This document shows positions 8,677 through 17,521 of a DNA stretch of 48,663 nt, in pieces (the first letter of the stretch is position 1; each line of letters begins with the position of its first letter). A program made the translations under genes and the position numbers. The notes beneath the pieces were generated by a model. It saw only the letters and a program-made list of their open reading frames with translations, was not told the DNA's origin and made no database searches. This stretch comes from Acidobacteriaceae bacterium (GTDB lineage: Bacteria > Acidobacteriota > Terriglobia > Bryobacterales > Bryobacteraceae). The stretch is taken from positions 1-48,663 of the forward strand of contig JAFATG010000194.1 in assembly GCA_019244055.1 (NCBI GenBank), given 5' to 3'.

Positions 8677-9312
8677 ATGCGCCTAGTTGTAAGCCTTCTA
8701 ATTCTGGTATTCTCCACTACCAGCCTTCTTGCAGAGAAGAAAGTGGTCTCTCCGACCACGAGCGCGGGTAATGAAAACGTGGATATCATCGCCACGATTT
8801 CGATGACCGAAGAGGAAGTCACTCAGAAATTAGGTGCTGATCCGGGGAAGGGAATCGCACTGTTGGCTGTTCGCGTTGTCCCAAAAACTGACAAGCCGGT
8901 GGATGTCAGCCCTGACGATTTCATTCTCCTGGCTCATGACGACGGAGAGCGGTCAAAACCATTCGAACCTGCCGAAATCGCCGGCGGAGGCGCGCTAGTC
9001 GTTGCCAATACAGCAGACAACAAAACCAAGAAAACGAGCGTCTCCGCGGGCCTGGGCGGCATGCTTGGGGGCGGTGGCGGCTCGCCTGGAAACTCGAAGG
9101 TGGTTGCGCTCGGTTCACGAATGGACGACAAACGGCAAGGCAATACTGCTTTACTGCAAGTCCTCAAATCGAAGCAGCTTCCTCAGAAAGAAACAGTGGA
9201 AACAGTCGAAGGGTTCTTATATTTCCCCCTCGACGGCAAACACAAACTGAAGAATCTTGCGGTTCTCTATCGAGGCCCAGCCGGAAAACTGGACCTCGAG
9301 TTCGAACACTGA
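8677..9312 (+). CDS. Exported protein of unknown function
   Basis: A 211-residue protein with a clear signal peptide (MRLVVSLLILVFSTTSLLA, likely cut before EKK). The in-frame ATG further upstream (8605) would bury this signal, so 8677 is the better start. The mature part predicts a beta-rich domain; a glycine cluster (GLGGMLGGGGGSPGN) near residues 123-137 looks like a flexible loop. The C-terminal block with VEGFLYFPLDGKHKLKN resembles the end of extracellular beta-sandwich domains of the DUF4352 type, but I cannot assign it. It is divergent from the RsbW-like gene and convergent with the next gene (12 bases between the stops). Confidence 0.7.
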   Translation: MRLVVSLLILVFSTTSLLAEKKVVSPTTSAGNENVDIIATISMTEEEVTQKLGADPGKGIALLAVRVVPKTDKPVDVSPDDFILLAHDDGERSKPFEPAEIAGGGALVVANTADNKTKKTSVSAGLGGMLGGGGGSPGNSKVVALGSRMDDKRQGNTALLQVLKSKQLPQKETVETVEGFLYFPLDGKHKLKNLAVLYRGPAGKLDLEFEH

Positions 9313-9324
9313 ACCGCGTCCAGT

Positions 9325-9645
9325 CTACATGCTGGCTTTTTCGATGCTGTCGATCTTGATGGTGTCGTTATCCTGAGATCCGGTAACCTTCACCTCTTGA
9401 CCGGCAAATCCCTTGGCTTTGGCCTGGGAATCGGCATCGATCTTCATCACTTTGCCGTCATGAACGAAAACTGCGTCTGAACCGCCCTTCAGGCAGGCAT
9501 TGATGCATTTCGTATTCGCCTCGCTCACCTTGTCGTGTTTGGCGCCGCAGTGAGCATCGGAAATGTAGCCGGTCATTTCAGCCGCCAGCGCGGAAAACGA
9601 GCATAGCGAGACAGTCAAAAGAGACGCGAAAACAACTTTTTTCAT
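9325..9645 (-). CDS. Small exported protein with 'GYISDAHCG' motif
   Basis: A 106-residue protein starting at ATG 9645 with a signal peptide (MKKVVFASLLTVSLCSFSALA, then AEMTG). An in-frame start ten codons earlier would put charged residues before the signal. The mature domain has MTGYISDAHCGAKHD, CINACLKGGSDAVFVHDGKV and EVKVTGSQDNDTIKIDSI, which suggests a small OB-like beta barrel with three cysteines. Proteins with this layout are common in acidobacterial genomes; no biochemical role is known to me. A 15-bp palindrome lies 76 bases upstream of the start. Confidence 0.75.
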   Translation of the reverse strand: MKKVVFASLLTVSLCSFSALAAEMTGYISDAHCGAKHDKVSEANTKCINACLKGGSDAVFVHDGKVMKIDADSQAKAKGFAGQEVKVTGSQDNDTIKIDSIEKASM

Positions 9646-9720
9646 AGGTTGCCCTCCACAGGCATGTACGAGCAATATTCTATAGCGGATGACTCGGCCA
9701 GTTAGAAAAGCGTGTCGGAT

Positions 9721-9735
9721 TTAACAATTTGTTAA
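9721..9735. promoter_or_regulatory. AT-rich 15-bp palindrome
   Basis: TTAACAA-T-TTGTTAA is a perfect palindrome in otherwise GC-rich DNA, located between the minus-strand exported-protein gene (start 9645) and the toxin-antitoxin pair (start 9910). It could be an operator or part of an AT-rich promoter for the exported-protein gene. No second full copy was seen in the window. Confidence 0.3.
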
Positions 9736-9909
9736 CAACCTTAACGCGATCCAGAAGCGTAAGGCATCATACTTCCAGAAGGAGCAGAATGAACACACGT
9801 CGGCCCGATCGCTCTGTATAGATCAGGCCATCTCCGTCTTGCCTCACAGCCGAACACACCGGTGACTTGCTGCTTTAGCCGCGGAAAACGAACACGAACG
9901 GGAGCCGCT

Positions 9910-10188
9910 ATGATCGGAGTTATGACCGTACACGTAACGGAAGCCGAACTTGCCCGCGATGTTCGCGCCGTATTAGCCAAGGTTCGCCAAGGCGTGGAAG
10001 TGATAATCGAGCAAGACTGCGTTCCGGTTGCCATTCTCAAAGCTCCTCAAGTGAAAGGCCGGAGAATCTCTGAGGTGATCGCCGCCCTGGAAGCTAACGG
10101 AGCAAACGCGGTTGTGGATGAGGATTTTGCCCGAGATGTTAAAGCAGGGATTAACGCCCAACGTGAACCATGGAATCCACCGCCCTGA
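9910..10188 (+). CDS. Antitoxin of type II toxin-antitoxin pair (Phd/YefM-like)
   Basis: A 92-residue protein, or 88 if the ATG at 9922 (MTVHVTEAELARDVRAVL) is used. The N-terminal half has the Phd/YefM fold pattern: a first strand, a helix with conserved Leu/Ala, then QGVEVIIEQDCVPVAILKAP, the strand pair that ends the DNA-binding domain. The C-terminal half (about 50-92) is variable and would wrap the toxin. The gene overlaps the PIN-domain toxin start by 19 bases, a typical coupled TA arrangement. Such antitoxins neutralise the partner nuclease and repress their own promoter. Confidence 0.82.
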   Translation: MIGVMTVHVTEAELARDVRAVLAKVRQGVEVIIEQDCVPVAILKAPQVKGRRISEVIAALEANGANAVVDEDFARDVKAGINAQREPWNPPP

Positions 10189-10598
10189 GAGTAGTTCTCG
10201 ATTCCAGTGCTTTAATCGGCGCTGAACGTGCAAAATTCAAAACGCCGGAAGTCATTAAGACTATCCGGTCCTGCATTGGGGACCTGCCCATCGTCATCAG
10301 TGCTTTGACTGTGGCGGAATTGGGCCATGGCATCTATCGGGCACAAACTCCTGAGCGCAGGCAGGAGAGGCGACGTTTTTTGGATGAGCTCAAGTCCCAA
10401 ATCCCAGTCCACCCAGTGACCGAGGCTACAGCCGAGATCATCGCTCGCATTGACGGCGAGCAAGCTGCGAAGGGGATTAATCTTCCGCTCAGTGACCTGA
10501 TTATCGGAGCCTGCGCACTGGAGCTTGGGTATGCCATCGGCACGAGTAATCTCCGAGACTTTAGCCGAATTCCCGGAATGGACATTATCGAGTTCTAA
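10170..10598 (+). CDS. vapC: PIN-domain toxin (VapC family)
   Basis: A 142-residue PIN-domain ribonuclease. The first acidic site is in VVLDSSALIGAE (Asp11), the second in ISALTVAELGHGIYRA (conserved Glu), and the third in LPLSDLIIGACALELGYAIG (conserved Asp). The fourth position is a serine-asparagine (TSNLRDFSRIPG) rather than the more common TxD/TRN; this is seen in many VapC proteins. The toxin would cleave tRNA or rRNA when free of antitoxin. The start ATG at 10170 overlaps the end of the antitoxin gene. The genes look intact, so the module is probably functional. Confidence 0.88.
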   Translation: MESTALRVVLDSSALIGAERAKFKTPEVIKTIRSCIGDLPIVISALTVAELGHGIYRAQTPERRQERRRFLDELKSQIPVHPVTEATAEIIARIDGEQAAKGINLPLSDLIIGACALELGYAIGTSNLRDFSRIPGMDIIEF

Positions 10599-10650
10599 AG
10601 ACCCCTTTCGCCTCCTCGACGACACGACGGATTAGAGTTGCTGCCTATAT

Positions 10651-12318
10651 CTACACTTCCAGAATGACCGGCATAATCAGCGGTCGCCGCTGCGTCTGCT
10701 TGCCCAGAAACCGCTTCAGATCGGTCCGGATCTTCTCCTGCATCACCCCCCAATCGCCGCGCTCTTCCGGCGTCGAAGCCTCTAGCGTTTTTGCCACGAC
10801 GCCACGCGCTTCTTGAAGGACTGCCGCATTCTCCCCTACCACAAAGCCGCGGCTGACGATCTCCGGCAGGCCTTCGCTCTTACCCGTGAGCTTGTTGATC
10901 GCAATGATGGGCAGGACGAACCCGTCTTCAGATAAATGGCGGCGATCGCGAATAATAATGTCCTCCACCACGTCATCGAGAGAGCCGGAATCGATGCATA
11001 CCCTCCCCACCGTGATCCTTTCTCCACGCCGTGCGCCCATCCCATCGATTTCGAGCGTATCGCCCGTCTCAAGCACGAAAGTTTCCTTGAGACCCGCTGA
11101 CCGCAGATGTTGTGCCAGGTGCGCATGCCGCGAAAGTTGGCGGTATTCCCCGTGAATCGGCACGAAATAGCGCGGGCGGACAAGATTCAGGACTAGCTTG
11201 AGTTCTTCTTCACTCGCGTGACCAGACACATGTACCGGCGGCTTCATCGTTCCATACACCAAGTCGACGCCGCGCCGCGCCATGTGGTTGATCATCCGGA
11301 AAATCGCCTTCTCGTTGCCCGGAATGATGCGCGAGCTCAAGACCACCGTATCGCCAGGTTGCAGGTACAGGTGCTTGTGATTATCCACCGCAACCCTTGA
11401 TAGCGCCGACATCGGTTCGCCCTGCGTACCCGAGACCACCACGGCGACTTTCTCCGGAGCCATCTGCATAATGTCTTGCGGTCGCAACAGCGTCGAATCG
11501 GGAATCGAGAGCAGCCCCAGGCTGTGCGCGATCTCCGTGACGTTCAGCATGCTCCGGCCGAGAAATGCCAGTTTCCGCTTGTATTCCGCGGCCAAATCCA
11601 GAATCTGCTGCAAACGGTGGATCGAGCTGCTGAAGCAGGAGATGATCAGCCGTCGATCGCTCCGCGCGAAGAGCTCTTCCAGCCGGGGGCGAACGGCCCG
11701 CTCACTCTCTGTGTATCCGGGACGGTCCACGTTTGTAGAATCGGAGAGCAGCAGCAGGACTCCGCGCTTTCCGTAATCGGCCAACGTGTGAAGATCGAAC
11801 AGCTCGTTGTCAGTGGGCGTGGGATCGACTTTGAAATCGCCCGTGTGAATGATCACTCCCAACGGAGTAGTGATCGCGAGCGCCACTGAGCTCACGATCG
11901 AGTGCGTCACTTGTATGAACTCAATAGAGAACGGCCCCAGCGCTATGCGATCGCCCGGCTTGACTCCGTGCAACCTGCTTTGATCGAGCAACTCATGTTC
12001 GTCCAGTCGCCTCTCGACCAACGCGAGGGTGAACTCCGTTCCATAAACAGGTACATTGAGTTGCGATAGCAAGAACGGCACGCCGCCAATATGGTCTTCG
12101 TGGCCGTGGGTGAGAATCAATCCGCGAACCATCGCGGCGTTCTGTTCCAGGTAAGAAAAGTCAGGCGTGACGATGTCCACCCCGAGCAGCTCAGACTCGG
12201 GAAACATCATCCCCGCATCCACGACAATGATGTCGTCTCCATAGCGGAACGCCATGGAGTTCATACCGAATTCCCCAAGCCCGCCAATAGGAATGACCTG
12301 GAGCTTCGGTTCCGCCAT
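10651..12318 (-). CDS. rnj: Ribonuclease J
   Basis: A metallo-beta-lactamase/beta-CASP ribonuclease with endo- and 5'-exonuclease activity in RNA decay and rRNA maturation. I start it at ATG 12318 (MAEPKLQVIPIGGLGEFGMN), giving 555 residues; the longer in-frame start adds a non-conserved 13-residue leader. Zinc ligands are visible in LTHGHEDHIGG (His71, His73, Asp75, His76). The beta-CASP part includes LISCFSSSIHRLQQI and VVVSGTQGEPMSALSR. PPVHVSGHASEEEL and FVPIHGEYRQLSRHAHLA carry the later motifs. A C-terminal domain follows from about residue 450. Length is normal. The gene is monocistronic and faces the toxin gene end to end. Confidence 0.95.
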   Translation of the reverse strand: MAEPKLQVIPIGGLGEFGMNSMAFRYGDDIIVVDAGMMFPESELLGVDIVTPDFSYLEQNAAMVRGLILTHGHEDHIGGVPFLLSQLNVPVYGTEFTLALVERRLDEHELLDQSRLHGVKPGDRIALGPFSIEFIQVTHSIVSSVALAITTPLGVIIHTGDFKVDPTPTDNELFDLHTLADYGKRGVLLLLSDSTNVDRPGYTESERAVRPRLEELFARSDRRLIISCFSSSIHRLQQILDLAAEYKRKLAFLGRSMLNVTEIAHSLGLLSIPDSTLLRPQDIMQMAPEKVAVVVSGTQGEPMSALSRVAVDNHKHLYLQPGDTVVLSSRIIPGNEKAIFRMINHMARRGVDLVYGTMKPPVHVSGHASEEELKLVLNLVRPRYFVPIHGEYRQLSRHAHLAQHLRSAGLKETFVLETGDTLEIDGMGARRGERITVGRVCIDSGSLDDVVEDIIIRDRRHLSEDGFVLPIIAINKLTGKSEGLPEIVSRGFVVGENAAVLQEARGVVAKTLEASTPEERGDWGVMQEKIRTDLKRFLGKQTQRRPLIMPVILEV

Positions 12319-12435
12319 AAGGAATTTAAAAGCTAAAGAGTAGCACGCTACGTCCACCTGTCTCGTGGCGCGGATTATCGTCCTTTGCAGTCTCCGAAGC
12401 TTTGCCTACTCGCACTCGCTACCCTGTAATAGGCC

Positions 12436-13095
12436 ATGCCCAACCGAGTCCTGATCCCCTACCGCCATGCAAAGAAGGTCCGAGCCTACGAAGAGGCCGT
12501 CCGCGCCGGAGGCATGGAGCCGGTCGCGCAACTTATCAGTGAACCCGTATCCCTGACCGGCATCGATGGCTTGCTGCTCATGGGTGGAACCGACGTTGAA
12601 CCGTCCCGCTACGGCGCCGAACCCGCCCCCGAAACCGATACGCCCGATGACGAGCGCGATGCTGTCGAACTGAGCTTAATCGACACCGCCCTAAAGCTCG
12701 ACTTGCCGATCTTCGCCATTTGCCGCGGCCTGCAGATCCTGAACGTGTATCACGGCGGAACGCTGATTCAGCACTTGTCAGGTACGCGTCACGATCCTGA
12801 TACGGACGACAAAGCAGCGTGTGTCCATTCTGTCGTATTCGAGCCCGGAAGTAAGCTGGCGGCGATCGCTGGAACAAGCAAGTGGCAGGTAAACTCGCGG
12901 CACCATCAGGCGGCGAACGACATCGGAATCGGTCTCCGCGTCACCGCTCGAGGCGAAGAGGACACCACCGTGGAAGGATTGGAGCGGCCCGCCTCGCGTT
13001 TCGTCGTCGCGGTGCAGTGGCACCCGGAAGACCAGGTCTCCGTCCACCCCGAACAGTTACGCCTGTTTGAAGCATTCCGTGATGCGCTAATCTAA
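12436..13095 (+). CDS. Class I glutamine amidotransferase-like hydrolase (peptidase C26, PuuD-like)
   Basis: A 219-residue cytoplasmic hydrolase of the gamma-glutamyl-gamma-aminobutyrate hydrolase family. The nucleophile is Cys96 in IFAICRGLQILNVYHGG, and the catalytic pair is His196 and Glu198 in VAVQWHPED. The oxyanion region LLLMGGTDVEPSRYG is also typical. Members cleave gamma-glutamyl bonds, for example in putrescine breakdown. The neighbours do not include puuA, puuB or puuC, so the substrate is open. The end overlaps the stop of the convergent phosphoesterase gene by 9 bases. Confidence 0.85.
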   Translation: MPNRVLIPYRHAKKVRAYEEAVRAGGMEPVAQLISEPVSLTGIDGLLLMGGTDVEPSRYGAEPAPETDTPDDERDAVELSLIDTALKLDLPIFAICRGLQILNVYHGGTLIQHLSGTRHDPDTDDKAACVHSVVFEPGSKLAAIAGTSKWQVNSRHHQAANDIGIGLRVTARGEEDTTVEGLERPASRFVVAVQWHPEDQVSVHPEQLRLFEAFRDALI

Positions 13096-14037
13096 CCGGC
13101 GCTCAGCCCTGTGCAATTCGATCATCGCCACTTCCGGCGGACAGTTAAAGCGAATCGGCAACGACGAGCACCCCACACCGCTGGAAGTGTATCCTCGCAT
13201 AGCTCCATGTCGCCACAGCCCGTAGGCGTACGCCCGCGGACAGCGCGCATTATTCCGAATCGAGCCGACCAGCGGAAATCGGATCTGGCCGCCGTGAGTG
13301 TGCCCGCACAGATATAAGTCAATTCCGCTCGCAGCAGCTTGCTCATATAATTCCGGCACGTGGGCCAGTAGCACCTTGAATGCCGCGGCGTCCACCCCAA
13401 ATAGAGCACCCGGCAAATCGTCACAGCCGTAATCGAATGGGTCATCCACGCCGATCAAAGCCAGCGATTGTGCCGCACGAGTGATCTCCACCGAGTCGTT
13501 TACCAGCATTCGCACGCCCATTTCTTCCAACGCGTGCGCGATGTCCGCCGAATCGTGATTACCTAGGATCCCGTAAATCCCTTCCTGCGCCTCAATGCTC
13601 GGCAGAATCGTCCGCATTCGCGAATAAACAGCATCGCACGGCCCGCTGTCCTCGAAGCGGTAATCACCGGTAAGCACGCAGGCATCCGGCCGAACATTCT
13701 TCAGAACCGGAACCAGCGCTTCCGCCAGCCCATCCACACCGTCGATATGGAAGTCCGAGATTTGGAGAATCCGGAAGCCATCGAATGCTGCAGGCAAATT
13801 CTCAAACTCGAGAGTAATCTCGCGCACCACCGGATTGAGGGCGTTCCGCACGCCTCGGCTGTACACTCCGGCGCATCGGAGAGCCATGCGCAGGCCGGGC
13901 CGCAGCACGTGGTGCTCATACCACGCGTGCAGAGCCCCATGCCGGAACGTGTGGCCCAGCGCTTCGAACTGCCGTTCGATGGCAATTCTTGGTTTCAGCC
14001 GCTCCGTCAGGGAGCGTTCTTCGACAACATTCGCCAT
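13087..14037 (-). CDS. Calcineurin-like metallophosphoesterase (YkuE/YaeI type)
   Basis: A 316-residue binuclear metallophosphoesterase. All metal motifs are present in order: ISDFHIDG (about residue 93), VLTGDY (119), GNHDS (155), LLAHVPELYEQAA (221) and CGHTHGGQIRFP (245). Relatives of this type hydrolyse phosphodiesters on membrane lipids such as UDP-2,3-diacylglucosamine or act on other phosphoesters. The first 70 residues are not conserved and contain no clear signal peptide. It diverges from the SDR gene (106 bases between starts). Substrate unknown. Confidence 0.87.
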   Translation of the reverse strand: MANVVEERSLTERLKPRIAIERQFEALGHTFRHGALHAWYEHHVLRPGLRMALRCAGVYSRGVRNALNPVVREITLEFENLPAAFDGFRILQISDFHIDGVDGLAEALVPVLKNVRPDACVLTGDYRFEDSGPCDAVYSRMRTILPSIEAQEGIYGILGNHDSADIAHALEEMGVRMLVNDSVEITRAAQSLALIGVDDPFDYGCDDLPGALFGVDAAAFKVLLAHVPELYEQAAASGIDLYLCGHTHGGQIRFPLVGSIRNNARCPRAYAYGLWRHGAMRGYTSSGVGCSSLPIRFNCPPEVAMIELHRAERRLD

Positions 14038-14143
14038 GCAGAGATTGGAGACTACTTATGTTGTTCCGCGAATGCGGCAACTATCTCTATTGTCCCCAAG
14101 CGTAATCTAGAGACATGCCGGAATCGCATCCCGCTGAACCAGC

Positions 14144-14902
14144 ATGCCGCCGCAGCTAAGAGTCGCTGTCGTGACCGGCGCCGCGCAGGGCATCGGACAA
14201 CGAACGGCGGAGGTATTGGCCGCCCGCGGATACCGTTTGCTCCTAAATGATCTTCAGTCGTGCGCGCAAACCGCTGCTGCAGTCGAAGTCTTAGGCGACA
14301 TCTCCGAAGAGAGCACAGCGGAACAGATCGCGGCTGCTGCTCGCCGCGAATTCGGTCGCGTAGACGTGCTCGTCAACAATGCAGGAATCGCTCACATCGC
14401 GCCTGCGGAGCAGACCACCGCTGCGGCCTGGCGCCGGATGCTGGATGTGAATCTTCTCGGGCCGTTTCTCCTGTCCCGCGAAATCGGAAAGATTATGCTC
14501 GAGCAGCGCGCAGGAAGCATTATCAATATCGCTTCCATCGCCGGCCTCCTCGCCGTCGCGGACCGCTCCGCCTACAACGCCAGCAAGCATGGACTCATCG
14601 GGTTGACGCGCACTCTCGCCGCCGAGTGGGGCGGCCGCGGAGTACGCTGCAACGCGGTATGTCCCGGCTGGGTGAAAACGCCTATGGATACCGGACCTCA
14701 GGAATTAGGCTTGTACAATGATCGCGACATCATCGGCCGTGTACCGATGGGCCGCTTTGCTTCGCCCGATGACATTGCAAACGCTATCGCCTTTCTCGCG
14801 GATCCCGAACAGAGTGGCTTCATAAACGGCCACACGCTATCGGTGGATGGTGGTTGGTTCGCCGACGCAAGCTGGGAAACCCTCCGCCTCCGCCACCGCT
14901 GA
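14144..14902 (+). CDS. SDR family NAD(P)-dependent oxidoreductase
   Basis: A 252-residue classical short-chain dehydrogenase/reductase. The nucleotide-binding motif is TGAAQGIGQ near residues 8-16 and NNAG lies near 80. The catalytic residues are Ser131 (IASIAG), Tyr144 and Lys148 (YNASKHG). VNGHTLSVDGG-like INGHTLSVDGGW near the C-terminus is typical of FabG-like enzymes. An isolated location and the generic sequence prevent choosing between 3-oxoacyl-ACP reductase and a sugar or alcohol dehydrogenase. The start ATG at 14144 directly precedes the Rossmann beta-strand, so no leader is present. Confidence 0.9.
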   Translation: MPPQLRVAVVTGAAQGIGQRTAEVLAARGYRLLLNDLQSCAQTAAAVEVLGDISEESTAEQIAAAARREFGRVDVLVNNAGIAHIAPAEQTTAAAWRRMLDVNLLGPFLLSREIGKIMLEQRAGSIINIASIAGLLAVADRSAYNASKHGLIGLTRTLAAEWGGRGVRCNAVCPGWVKTPMDTGPQELGLYNDRDIIGRVPMGRFASPDDIANAIAFLADPEQSGFINGHTLSVDGGWFADASWETLRLRHR

Positions 14903-14985
14903 CCCTCTTTTCTTTTTGTTCAATCAGAGCTCTATGCGGGTGTGGCGCGCGGACGGTCGCCCTTTTGCCAGGTGCGGGCTCTGTT

Positions 14986-16482
14986 CTACAACGCCCGCTC
15001 CAACGCCGCTTCCATAATGGCCCTCGGCGCGCTCTGGCCCGTGAAAATCTCGAACTGCGAAAGCGCTTGTTCTAGCAGCATCTCGGAACCCGAAATCACT
15101 GTGCACCCTGCCGCTTTCGCGCGCTTCAGCAATACCGTTTGGCGCGGGTTGTAAACCATGTCGAACACGATCTCGGCGGGTATGCTCTCAAACAGGCACC
15201 CCTCGCCGTCTGGCGCCATGCCCACCGGCGTCGCATGGATCAGCGCGTTATAGGTGTGCTCTTGGGCATCAGCCAAAGCAATCGCTTCTCCCTTCACAGC
15301 TCGCGCCAGAGCTTGCGCGGATTTCATGTTCCGCCCAGTGACATAAACATTTGCCCGAGCATCGGCCAGCGCCGCGGCCGCCGCTCGTGCTCCTCCGCCG
15401 TATCCCGCAATCAGTACCGAGGAGCCCGCCAGTGTCATCCGTCGCCGCAGCGGCTTCAACACGCCGTCCACGTCTGTGTTCGTGCCGCGCCATTTTCCGC
15501 CTTTTCGCCACACTGTATTCACTGCGCCGATCCGTTTTGCAAGCGGTTCGATCACGTCCAGATACCGCATGATCCGCTGCTTGTGCGGAATCGTGACGCT
15601 GAAACCCGCCACGGGCAGCTCAGTGGCAGCCTGCATCCAATCTTTGAGTTGCGCGGCCGTCACCAAAAACGGTAGATAAACCGCATCCACCCGCCGCGCC
15701 TGAAATCCCCGGTTATGGATCGCGGGCGATTTCGAGTGAGCCACCGGATTCGCGACTAATCCGAAAATGCGCGTCTGCCTGGTGAGCTTCCCCGGCCGGT
15801 ACAGGCTTTTCATCGTATGCGCCGGAATTTGACCGGGCGCCGTGCCTGGACCTTCTCGCGAAGCCGCATACGTATAAAGCGAGCCGCGCGAGGGCGAGAG
15901 AATGCGGCTGGGAATCCCCGCTTCCGCCATCGCCAGCAGAATCAGTGGAGTCTCTGCGTGATCGCAGGCGCAATGCAGAAGGCGAAGATTGTCGCTCGGC
16001 TTGCGCGCCGTAATGGCGATCTTGTACGCATTTGCGGGAACGCGCTGCAGTCGCCGCAACAGCGGCTCCAGCGCCGGTGTCTTTTCGAAATTGTGAGCGG
16101 AGATAATCAGCGCCGCGTGTTCACGCAATGTTTGCGCGGCGCCCCCCAAACGTTCAGCCGATTCAATTTCGAGATCTACCAACGCAGCGCCCGCCCCCGC
16201 CGCGTTTTCGAGTACCGCCAATTGCCGTTCTACTGGCCCGGGAAAATAGCCATGCGCTTCTTTGTGGCGGCACGTGGCCAGCACGCACGCGTCCACAAAT
16301 TTCTTCTTAAAACGTCTTATAAGTTCGGTTCCGCCGGCCGGATCGGGCAAGTAGTCGAGCCGGAACTCAAGAAGCGCATTTCCATCTTTATACTCCTGCT
16401 CTGCCGCCCGGCTGAGTTGCGAAACCGTTGGGAAACCAAGGGCTACACAGATACGTGGAAGGTTTCTCGGGAAAACCGGCAT
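14986..16482 (-). CDS. aroDE: Bifunctional 3-dehydroquinate dehydratase / shikimate dehydrogenase
   Basis: A 498-residue fusion that performs two consecutive shikimate-pathway steps. Residues about 1-225 are a type I dehydroquinase: FRLDYLPDP, the catalytic His130 in ISAHNF, and the Schiff-base Lys154 in ANAYKIAI. Residues about 236-498 are shikimate dehydrogenase: GLVANPVAHSKSPAIHNRGF, Lys301 in FSVTIPHKQRI, Asp337 in GTNTDVDG, and the NADP-binding IAGYGGGARAAAAAL. All key residues of both halves are present. Such AroD-AroE fusions occur in plants and in some bacteria (Chlamydia, Planctomycetes, Acidobacteria). The start at ATG 16482 matches the domain start. No other aro genes are adjacent. 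Confidence 0.94.
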   Translation of the reverse strand: MPVFPRNLPRICVALGFPTVSQLSRAAEQEYKDGNALLEFRLDYLPDPAGGTELIRRFKKKFVDACVLATCRHKEAHGYFPGPVERQLAVLENAAGAGAALVDLEIESAERLGGAAQTLREHAALIISAHNFEKTPALEPLLRRLQRVPANAYKIAITARKPSDNLRLLHCACDHAETPLILLAMAEAGIPSRILSPSRGSLYTYAASREGPGTAPGQIPAHTMKSLYRPGKLTRQTRIFGLVANPVAHSKSPAIHNRGFQARRVDAVYLPFLVTAAQLKDWMQAATELPVAGFSVTIPHKQRIMRYLDVIEPLAKRIGAVNTVWRKGGKWRGTNTDVDGVLKPLRRRMTLAGSSVLIAGYGGGARAAAAALADARANVYVTGRNMKSAQALARAVKGEAIALADAQEHTYNALIHATPVGMAPDGEGCLFESIPAEIVFDMVYNPRQTVLLKRAKAAGCTVISGSEMLLEQALSQFEIFTGQSAPRAIMEAALERAL

Positions 16483-16568
16483 GCGGAGCAGTTTGGGGCT
16501 AGAATATCAAGCGCAATCTTTTCGTTCCAAAACGCCCGCTCCTAGGGTCAAACCTACAGAGGCAAGAC

Positions 16569-17054
16569 ATGATAGATCCGAAATCAAACCGAATACATAC
16601 CGACGAAGACGAAACATCAGAGCTGCAGAGTGCCCGGTGCGAGGCGGCGAAACCTCGATCTGGTCTGAGCGTCAACGACACCATTGCCCGGGACGCGAAT
16701 TTGTCTGTAGGCGGCCAGGGAGTAAATGTGTCCGGCGTTTCGGCCGGTGCCGGAGCCGGCGCGGGCTCTACCCACCTTACTCCCACCACGAGTTCTTCAC
16801 CGGCTCCGAATGTCGTTCCGGGCGGGCGCGGTACCGGCGTGACACCGCTCGGCGAAACGCAAGCGGCGAAGTCGATAGGTTCGAGAATGGATCTGGGTGA
16901 AAACCGGATCATCGACGAGGAAATCTCCCGGCGGGCCTACACCTATTGGTGTCAGCGCGGCTGTCCTCTCGGTTCGCCGGAAGTGGATTGGCACCGTGCC
17001 GAACGCGAACTCCGTGAGGAGCGGCTTCGCAAAGCCTCCGCTGCTTCCGCTTAG
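16569..17054 (+). CDS. DUF2934 domain protein
   Basis: A 161-residue soluble protein. The last 45 residues (ISRRAYTYWCQRGCPLGSPE, then VDWHRAERELREE) match the DUF2934 pattern of a helix with 'RAYxxW' and a helix with 'DWxxAE'. The first 100 residues are Gly, Ala, Ser, Thr and Pro-rich and probably disordered (GVSAGAGAGAGS). There is a GAGG-type ribosome-binding site 7 bases before the ATG at 16569. DUF2934 has no assigned function. The stop is 17 bases before trxC, so the two genes are likely co-transcribed. Confidence 0.83.
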   Translation: MIDPKSNRIHTDEDETSELQSARCEAAKPRSGLSVNDTIARDANLSVGGQGVNVSGVSAGAGAGAGSTHLTPTTSSSPAPNVVPGGRGTGVTPLGETQAAKSIGSRMDLGENRIIDEEISRRAYTYWCQRGCPLGSPEVDWHRAERELREERLRKASAASA

Positions 17055-17071
17055 CGACGAGCCGAAACAGA

Positions 17072-17521
17072 ATGGCCTATTCCGCCATTCGCGCCTGTCC
17101 AGCCTGCGGCACCCGGAATCGCGTCTCCGCGAAACACCTGAGCGATACCGGGCGCTGCGGCGCCTGTAAAGCCCCACTGCCGCCCTCCTCCGAGCCTATC
17201 GAGGCGGATCGCGACACCTTCGAGGCCATTGTCAATGAGGCACACGTTCCAGTTCTAGTTGATTTCTGGGCAGCGTGGTGTGGGCCCTGCCGCATGGCCG
17301 CGCCCGAAGTGCGGGCGCTTGCCGCCGAAATGGCCGGCAAAGCGCTTGTTCTAAAGGTCGATACCGAAGCCCATCCGGACCTCGCGGCCCGCTTCCGCGT
17401 GCAAGGCATTCCGAACTTCATCGTTCTTCGCGACGGTCGGCCTGTATTTCAGCAGGCTGGCCTCGTGCCACGCGCCGAGATGCGCCGCTGGTTGGAACGC
17501 GCCGGCGCCGCCGCTGCCTGA
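17072..17521 (+). CDS. trxC: Thioredoxin TrxC (zinc-ribbon type)
   Basis: A 149-residue cytoplasmic thioredoxin of the TrxC class. The N-terminus has two CxxC pairs (CPACGTRNRV near residues 9-12 and CGACKAPLP near 30-33) that bind zinc. The thioredoxin fold follows with the active site FWAAWCGPCRMAAPEV and the cis-proline loop VQGIPNFIVL. It reduces protein disulfides and belongs to the peroxide-responsive thioredoxins in other bacteria. It lies 17 bases after the DUF2934 gene. Nothing in the sequence shows its regulation here. Confidence 0.93.
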   Translation: MAYSAIRACPACGTRNRVSAKHLSDTGRCGACKAPLPPSSEPIEADRDTFEAIVNEAHVPVLVDFWAAWCGPCRMAAPEVRALAAEMAGKALVLKVDTEAHPDLAARFRVQGIPNFIVLRDGRPVFQQAGLVPRAEMRRWLERAGAAAA

